From NCBI GenBank assembly GCA_026874595.1, contig CM049318.1, forward strand, positions 51,676,750 through 51,740,749: a stretch of 64,000 bases of DNA, given 5' to 3'. Every line of letters starts with the position of its first letter. Within the stretch, counting starts at the first letter, position 1. The translations under genes and the position numbers were made by a program. This document shows, one piece after another, positions 60,601-64,000 of this stretch. The DNA comes from Sipunculus nudus. Lineage: Eukaryota > Annelida > Sipuncula > Golfingiida > Sipunculidae. The notes under the pieces are model-generated. The model saw nothing but the letters and a program-made list of their open reading frames with translations, did no database searches and was not told the origin of the DNA.

Positions 60601-61859
60601 TATTCGAGGTTAGAAGCCAGCGGATTCGGCCGAGGTGTTCCGAGTGTAGAACTGTGAATACGTCACAGTGTTACAGGTCCTTGACCCCCGTGTGTCAATG
60701 TGCATCGAGCACGTGTAACCGTGTATTAATCTACACTCATGATGATACCCGAAAGTTTGCCACCGCCAGGAGGGTATGCGTTCGTCCCCGTTCGTGTGTG
60801 TGCGTATGTTTGTATGTGTGTTTTTTTTTCATTGTATAACTCACGCAGTCATGAGCGGAATTTCATGAACGTTTCAAGGCATTTCGGCATTTGAAGAAAC
60901 CGATTAGATTTTGGTGGGGCTCCGAAACATGATCCGTATTCAGGATCACCATCAAGAAATAGTCACAAATATACGGTCACTTATGCACGAACAAACTCGT
61001 GAATACTGGCATAATAAGTGAATGCATGCAATTCTAGGTTAGGGAGCATCCCACAATAGGGAACCCCCATTGTGGAGGCTTGCATTCCATAGAATGCAGA
61101 TTTTTAGCTTATCTAGCTTTTTTTTACGAGGAACAGGCCTATGGTGTCTCTTGCCAACTACACTTCGGCCCATGCCCGAAATATTTCGAAATTGTAACGT
61201 GTATCGTACTGGGGGTTTATATATAAAACATTACGTGGTGATATAAGAATCTAAGAACAACACTCTCAAACTCGAATATTGCATCCGGATGGATACATAC
61301 CTTTACCATACGGAGGTCCCTTTTATGAGACAATAAACGGTGTGTGCATCCACACAACACGGAATAAAGAGCACACGTTGCAAAAAACGCTCTGCGAACA
61401 CACTGGAGAACGTCAGTCCGATATGCCAGGCGTTCGTCCGTAACCTGAACAGGTGAACGGGCCACATTGATGAGACTAGACCTTGATTCACTTATTTTAC
61501 GGCCTGTATTCTCAGGTTCATGAGTGCATATGTGACCGTCTTTTGTGAATATTCCTGGATGACGCTCAAGAATCCGGAGAAGATGCTGGATGTACACCAA
61601 TATTTAATCGAGTTTTCCTAAGCCCATTACCAAAATTTCATGAAATTCCGTTCATGGTTGCGTGAGTGATATTGTGAACAAACACATACACAAACACACA
61701 CACAAACACACGACCGGGAATGAACGCATAACCTCCTGGCCGAGGCTTCAAGTCATTTTTCAAAATTTCCCAACAGGTTTCTCATCGAGTTGGACTGCTA
61801 CATGAAATTCAACAAGTTTCCATTTGACAACCAGACGTGCAATATGCAACTCTATAAAC
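47761..61859 (+). CDS. Cys-loop (pentameric ligand-gated ion channel) receptor subunit, gene 2 (5' part)
   Basis: Five exons: 47761-47801, 49835-49932, 51036-51103, 53958-54178 and 61777-61859. Intron phases 2, 1, 0, 2, 1 are identical to gene 1, and exons 3, 4 and 5 have the same lengths (68, 221, 83 nt). The start GACGCCATGA has a good context and opens a 13-residue hydrophobic signal sequence. Exon 2 shares SWKNRPELRLWPG with the SWESRPELKLWPG of gene 1. Exon 4 has EGYVGIQWTDPRL, and exon 5 the Cys-loop C150-x13-C164 with FPFD. An NQT sequon lies inside the Cys-loop (N162), absent from gene 1. The transmembrane exons lie beyond the window edge, so gating residues cannot be judged. The gene is a tandem paralogue of the upstream receptor on the same strand. 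Intron 4 (7.6 kb) hosts a large antisense retroelement. Confidence 0.88.
48756..48822. repeat. (TTA)n microsatellite
   Basis: About 22 uninterrupted TTA/ATT units in intron 1 of receptor gene 2, preceded by a few ATCT units. Confidence 0.95.
49567..49800 (+). mobile_element. CCTCCGCC-type small element, degraded copy
   Basis: Landmarks TCAGCCCATAAATGACTGTA, ACTTGATGAGATTCCTGAAT and CACACACACACACGAACCGT with AATGAACTCATACCTTCCTGC follow the family order. The terminal CCTCCGCC words are lost. It ends about 34 bases before exon 2 of receptor gene 2. Confidence 0.6.
50300..50420 (+). repeat. GGACTCGGACTTGGACTCGAG-type dispersed element, partial copy 3
   Basis: Contains GGACTCGAACCTCATGTAAT, CGGACTTGGACACGAGTGG and GGACTTGGACTTGCACTT, matching the right-hand block of copy 2 (GACTCGAACCTCATGGACTC). 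Only that block is present, in intron 2 of receptor gene 2. Confidence 0.7.
51436..51695 (+). mobile_element. GCGGAGG-ended MITE-like element
   Basis: Starts CAGCGGAGGTTATG, has a TTTGTTTG-rich segment, GGTGATCTGGATCACC near 51595 (a perfect palindrome) and ends GTGGCGGAGGTCTGCGCTCT near 51685. GGCGGAGG-type ends and GATCCGGATCACC-type centres are shared with the small elements elsewhere in the window (for example ATTCAGGATCACCATC at 60940), suggesting a related superfamily. It lies in intron 3 of receptor gene 2. Confidence 0.6.
52757..53095 (+). mobile_element. CCTCCGCC-type small element, near full-length
   Basis: AGAAATCTGCATTTCTCCGC opens it. It continues with GTGGGATGCTCCCCAGCCCA, TTCGGCCTATGTTCCCAGG, GTGAATATTCCTTGATGACG and AATGCCGTGAATGTCCGTTC, then CACACACACACGAACAGGAA and CCGCCCTGGCAGAGGCAAT at the end. 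An inserted G10 run follows the first CCGCCATGG. It lies in intron 3 of receptor gene 2. Confidence 0.8.
53370..53880. repeat. Dispersed repeat with AAGGTCAAGGTCACA words
   Basis: ATCCAAGGTCACAACACC, GGTTAAGGTCATTTGATGTG and CTCAAAGGTCAAGGTCACAG occur at roughly 120-bp steps. They are preceded by TATGTCCCCGTCCGTCCCAC, which resembles GGTCCGTGTCCGTCCGTCCC at 23528. It is intronic, immediately before exon 4 of receptor gene 2. Family identity is unknown. Confidence 0.45.
54340..54597. repeat. Imperfect (GA)n/(GACA)n purine tract
   Basis: About 250 bases of GAGA and GACAGA units ending in a pure (GA)n block at about 54555-54597, in intron 4 of receptor gene 2. Confidence 0.9.
55453..55510. repeat. 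Nested perfect inverted repeat (hairpin)
   Basis: Outer arms AATGGATGGGG (55453-55463) and CCCCATCCATT (55500-55510) enclose inner arms AGTACACC (55478-55485) and GGTGTACT (55491-55498) around a CTTAT loop. Both arm pairs are perfect. It lies just beyond the 3' side of the tyrosine-recombinase retroelement and may mark its end. Confidence 0.75.
55645..55968 (-). repeat. Three direct repeats in the 3' tail of the YR retroelement
   Basis: A 23-bp unit, best written GGGCCACACTCGGGACACCA on the plus strand, occurs at 55768-55790 and 55946-55968 and in variant form at 55645-55669. Upstream words (GATTCCC, GGGCAATTTTACATGGGCC versus GGGCAGTTTGTACGGGCC) also recur, so the duplicated unit is longer than the core. 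Split direct repeats are expected in Ngaro-type elements, but these were not matched to the 5' end. Confidence 0.7.
55988..56951 (-). pseudogene. Tyrosine recombinase of the DIRS/Ngaro-type element, broken
   Basis: The N-terminal SAM-like part (TRFYQNVWQKLQQFC, LFLADRY) is followed by GCFRVGELLAL, which holds the first catalytic Arg. HSFRIG is the His-x-x-Arg motif, and FKKYIRLY holds the nucleophile Tyr before a TAA at 55988-55990. Damage includes a frame change at a GGGG run near 56359 and a TGA near 56264. A further TGA at 56030-56032 falls where LGRW is expected, so Trp has become a stop. Known role of the family: site-specific insertion of the circular cDNA. Over 300 codons are recognisable across two frames. 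Confidence 0.85.
57230..57245. repeat. Target-site duplication, left copy
   Basis: AACAATGTAAAGGCAT, identical to 57607-57622 and flanking the nested retroposon. Confidence 0.92.
57246..57606 (+). mobile_element. Poly(A)-tailed retroposon nested in the YR element
   Basis: The insert is bracketed by identical 16-bp copies AACAATGTAAAGGCAT at 57230-57245 and 57607-57622. It ends in TTTTCAATAAAAAAAA, a short AT segment and a further A22-like tail, so an AATAAA signal precedes poly(A). The YR element's RNase H frame resumes exactly across it. There is no recognisable coding sequence and no pol III boxes. It is best read as a 5'-truncated LINE end or a retroposed mRNA 3' fragment mobilised by LINE machinery. 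Confidence 0.88.
57607..57622. repeat. Target-site duplication, right copy
   Basis: AACAATGTAAAGGCAT, identical to 57230-57245. The perfect match implies a fairly recent insertion. Confidence 0.92.
58811..60197 (-). pseudogene. Gag of the YR retroelement, frameshifted
   Basis: The first frame (60197-59259) starts MNPDPLNRSM and has a basic segment, a Ser/Thr/Gln-rich disordered stretch, then a folded-looking part (KLKAKIWANEFVDLDNIL, INSVEQWVSAFTTYMTVYC). A frame change near 59275-59290 continues into 59254-58811 with CKHMTIVRDLAKQGADWQFY and a Cys/His cluster, CWRFNRGRTC..CRYWHKCNRC..HPVTQC. That CCCH plus knuckle arrangement is typical of DIRS-type gag ends and probably binds RNA. The single frame change is the only clear lesion. 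Confidence 0.78.
60517..60534. repeat. C18 homopolymer
   Basis: Uninterrupted run of 18 C in intron 4 of receptor gene 2, between the YR element and the next small element. Confidence 0.95.
60761..61108 (-). mobile_element. CCTCCGCC-type small element, full-length inverted copy
   Basis: On the plus strand it opens CACCGCCAGGAGGGTATGCG, passes TTCGTGTGTGTGCG, AGCGGAATTTCATGAACG, ATTCAGGATCACCATCAAGA and GGGAGCATCCCACAATAG. It ends GTGGAGGCTTGCATTCCATA. This is the reverse of the order seen at 16498 and 52757. Length about 348 bp. Confidence 0.8.
61488..61745 (+). mobile_element. CCTCCGCC-type small element, 3' part
   Basis: Starts within the family (ACGGCCTGTATTCTCAGGTT, then GTGAATATTCCTGGATGACG) and runs through GAAATTCCGTTCATGGTTGC and a CA-rich segment to CGGGAATGAACGCATAACCT, CCTGGCCGAGG. 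It ends about 30 bases before exon 5 of receptor gene 2. Only the 5' end is lost. Confidence 0.75.
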
Positions 61860-63938
61860 GTAAGTAAATAAACATATTTAACCATACATTCATATTACAA
61901 ACATATTTTCTTCTTCATTGTCTTATTTAATACAGTGAATCCTGTGTAATAAGATCCATGAGTCTGACAAAAAGTGGTCGTAATTCACAGGTGATCTTCT
62001 TAAAGAGGTCAGTCATAACGAATGGGAATGCTTTTGATTCACGCAAGGTTGGTCTTAATTAATAGAAAGGTGGTCTATCAGACAGCTGATCATTCAAACA
62101 GGGTCAACTTATTTTTCTGCATCACAGAGGGTAAATTAAGTAATCATTATTTTACTTATATGCTTAAGCTTAAACTTCCGGTACAGTAGCATTTGCAATA
62201 TCAAATGTATTGTATCACGCTATAAGTTCATTTTTCTATATTACAAAAGATCCTAAGCAAAACTATCAGCGCACATAGACTTACTGCCCCGAGTTCATCT
62301 GTTTTATACATTATTGTGATTCTGTGTGTGAGTAAACACAGCCGACGTGTGTCTGTTTACCATAACAAGACTGTTTGGTCAGAGGTCGGATTTTGCGCCT
62401 TACAAACAACTCCTGGTCAAGAAGAATTATAAAATAAAGAATAACGGGAGAAACATTGGTTTGAAGCTTGAGAAGCCTTGATTTGTAAAGTTAAGGGCTA
62501 CAGCCACCAGGTGGTGTGTGCGCTCTGTTTGTGTTTTGGACCAATGATCGCTCCCGGTGAAAGCTTATTTTCACTTCTTTATAGGACTATGCAGACGGTT
62601 TTAGACAGAAATATTTCTAGATACCATAACATTTTAAGGAGATAATACTATATTTCATGTACATGTATAATAAAGTACCTGGTATGTGAATAGGTCTCTT
62701 TAATGTATCATTTAAAGCTTGTGTGTGTGTGTTCACCAACTCTATCACAAGTTATCGGCAGTTTTTGCAGTGCGGTTGCGCATAGGTTGTCTGAAAAACA
62801 ATAACAACCCAAGTACATTTGAGAGTCCCAATTTCCAGTAATAACAAGACCTAATGTCATTCAAACCACACAAACATGCATTGATGCATAGCGTCTGAAA
62901 TTACCAGTTGACCACACTATTGCGTGGCAACCGTGACTTCCTGATATAGGCCTACGCTGTTTTTAACTACATCCGTATTCACTTGATATTATATATGGAT
63001 ATTTTTTCTTGCTCCTCCCAAATCAAGTTTCTCACCACGCTATACCTATCTCAGTGCATGATGTAACTCTATATTTATTCAATAGTTTTATAGTTTTATT
63101 GGAAAAGACTTATTTTTGTATGTTATCATACATTTTCAGATATTAATACTTTTAATACTTATTTTTATCAATTTTTATTGGCAAGATGATAATTGTATAC
63201 TCTATAATCATTTGTTTCTGAACAATTTATATAATTATACATTGTACATGTGCTTCGTCAGCGCTTCTTAATAGTAACACGTTATTGAAAGAAGTTTGGC
63301 TTTACAAAGTGATCGGAAACGTGATTTACAAAAGGATTCATGCATTTTAATCGTGGATATATGCAAATATTAAAATCATTGGTTGTCTTGAAGTAAGACG
63401 TTAAATTTTGCGATAAATTCCATATTTTGGCAATGATTGATACTTTTTTTAATTATCTTTTCAAACAATTCCATATTTTTTTGCATGATCTTTATTTAGT
63501 GGCAGCACTGAACTATTCATTTGCCGGCAGCGCTCAGTCAAAACGGGTGTTTACTATATCGTTTCCGCTAAGCATCTTGGGATATGTCACGTCAGCCTGT
63601 GTGTCCGATTTTGTTTATTTGCACACATTCGCCGCATTTGCCATAGAAAACGCTATTCGATCCCGTATTTAAAATTTGTCCATTGTGTTAACAAGAAGTG
63701 GATCAAAGACCTTAACAAAACGGTATTCTATACGCTTGTCGTGTTAAAACTGTGCAGAAACTTTTGAAAATTTGGTAAAGATACAAGTACAACAAAAGCT
63801 GATCAAGATTTTTGCCTATAGGCTGAATGAAAGAAGTGTCACAAATAGTCCGAACTTTTAAAAAATTGTAAACAGGAAAGGGTTAAAACCTTGTAATAAC
63901 GTCGATTACATCTAGCTCGTTTGCGTGTGTTTTACAGA
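61860..63938. other. Intron 5 of receptor gene 2, nothing else recognised
   Basis: AT-rich sequence. An open frame at 63427-63672 has no pLGIC or other family motif and lacks a matching acceptor. No repeat family of the window was recognised here. Confidence 0.5.
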
Positions 63939-64000
63939 TCATTATACAGTTATTTCAGCTGTTAGACAATCAAAAACCCGATTCTATACTACAGACCTTA
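63939..64000 (+). CDS. Possible start of exon 6 of receptor gene 2
   Basis: A pyrimidine-rich TGTTTTACAG acceptor precedes 62 bases that stay open in the phase required by exon 5 (C joined to AT, giving His). The predicted residues HHYTVISAVRQS do not contain the Trp seen at the matching place in gene 1 (VQMEWN), so this may be a chance acceptor. The next exon may lie outside the window. Confidence 0.2.

Noticed and set aside
63427-63672. 81-codon frame as receptor gene 2 exon 6
   Set aside because: No similarity to the gene 1 exon 6 product and no acceptor in the needed phase.

Overview
The window reads as nuclear DNA of an invertebrate animal, most likely a lophotrochozoan and plausibly a bivalve mollusc. 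Genes are split into short exons with GT-AG junctions in long AT-rich introns. The DNA also holds Penelope-like, tyrosine-recombinase, Tx1-like and CR1-like retroelement remains, tRNA-derived SINEs, small inverted-repeat elements, many (TA)n tracts and unusually long G or C runs. The taxon is an inference; no diagnostic marker gene is present.

Left part (1-18.2 kb): a CpG-richer promoter-like patch near 1.5-1.8 kb has no identifiable gene attached. Decayed LINE pieces lie at 3.1-5.0 and 9.4-10.6 kb. A tandem pair of sepiapterin reductase (SDR family, tetrahydrobiopterin synthesis) genes follows. The downstream copy (13147-18132, three exons, 276 aa) is intact. The upstream copy (5993-9210) is a pseudogene: it lacks the dinucleotide-binding N-terminus, carries the catalytic Lys as Arg, and has an in-frame TAG.

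Centre and right (22.8-64 kb): two tandem same-strand genes encode paralogous pentameric ligand-gated ion channel (Cys-loop receptor) subunits with the same exon phases. The first (22805-36812) is complete: nine exons, 394 aa. The second starts at 47761 and shows five exons before the window ends. Between them sit a 5'-truncated Penelope-like element with a GIY-YIG endonuclease (about 37.4-39.77 kb) and an 845-bp element with two 236-bp inverted arms (40439-41283). Intron 4 of the second receptor gene contains an antisense, decayed DIRS/Ngaro-type tyrosine-recombinase retroelement (about 55.6-60.2 kb). That element is itself split by a poly(A)-tailed retroposon flanked by a 16-bp target duplication.

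The most striking non-coding signal is a 48-nt sequence downstream of the Penelope-like ORF that folds by eye as a compact type I hammerhead ribozyme. It recurs identically, on the opposite strand and next to (TA)n, at 21496-21543, 18 kb away.

No prokaryotic-style operons, CRISPR arrays, rRNA genes or convincing functional tRNA genes are visible. All exon boundaries were read by hand from splice motifs, frame continuity and paralogue comparison.
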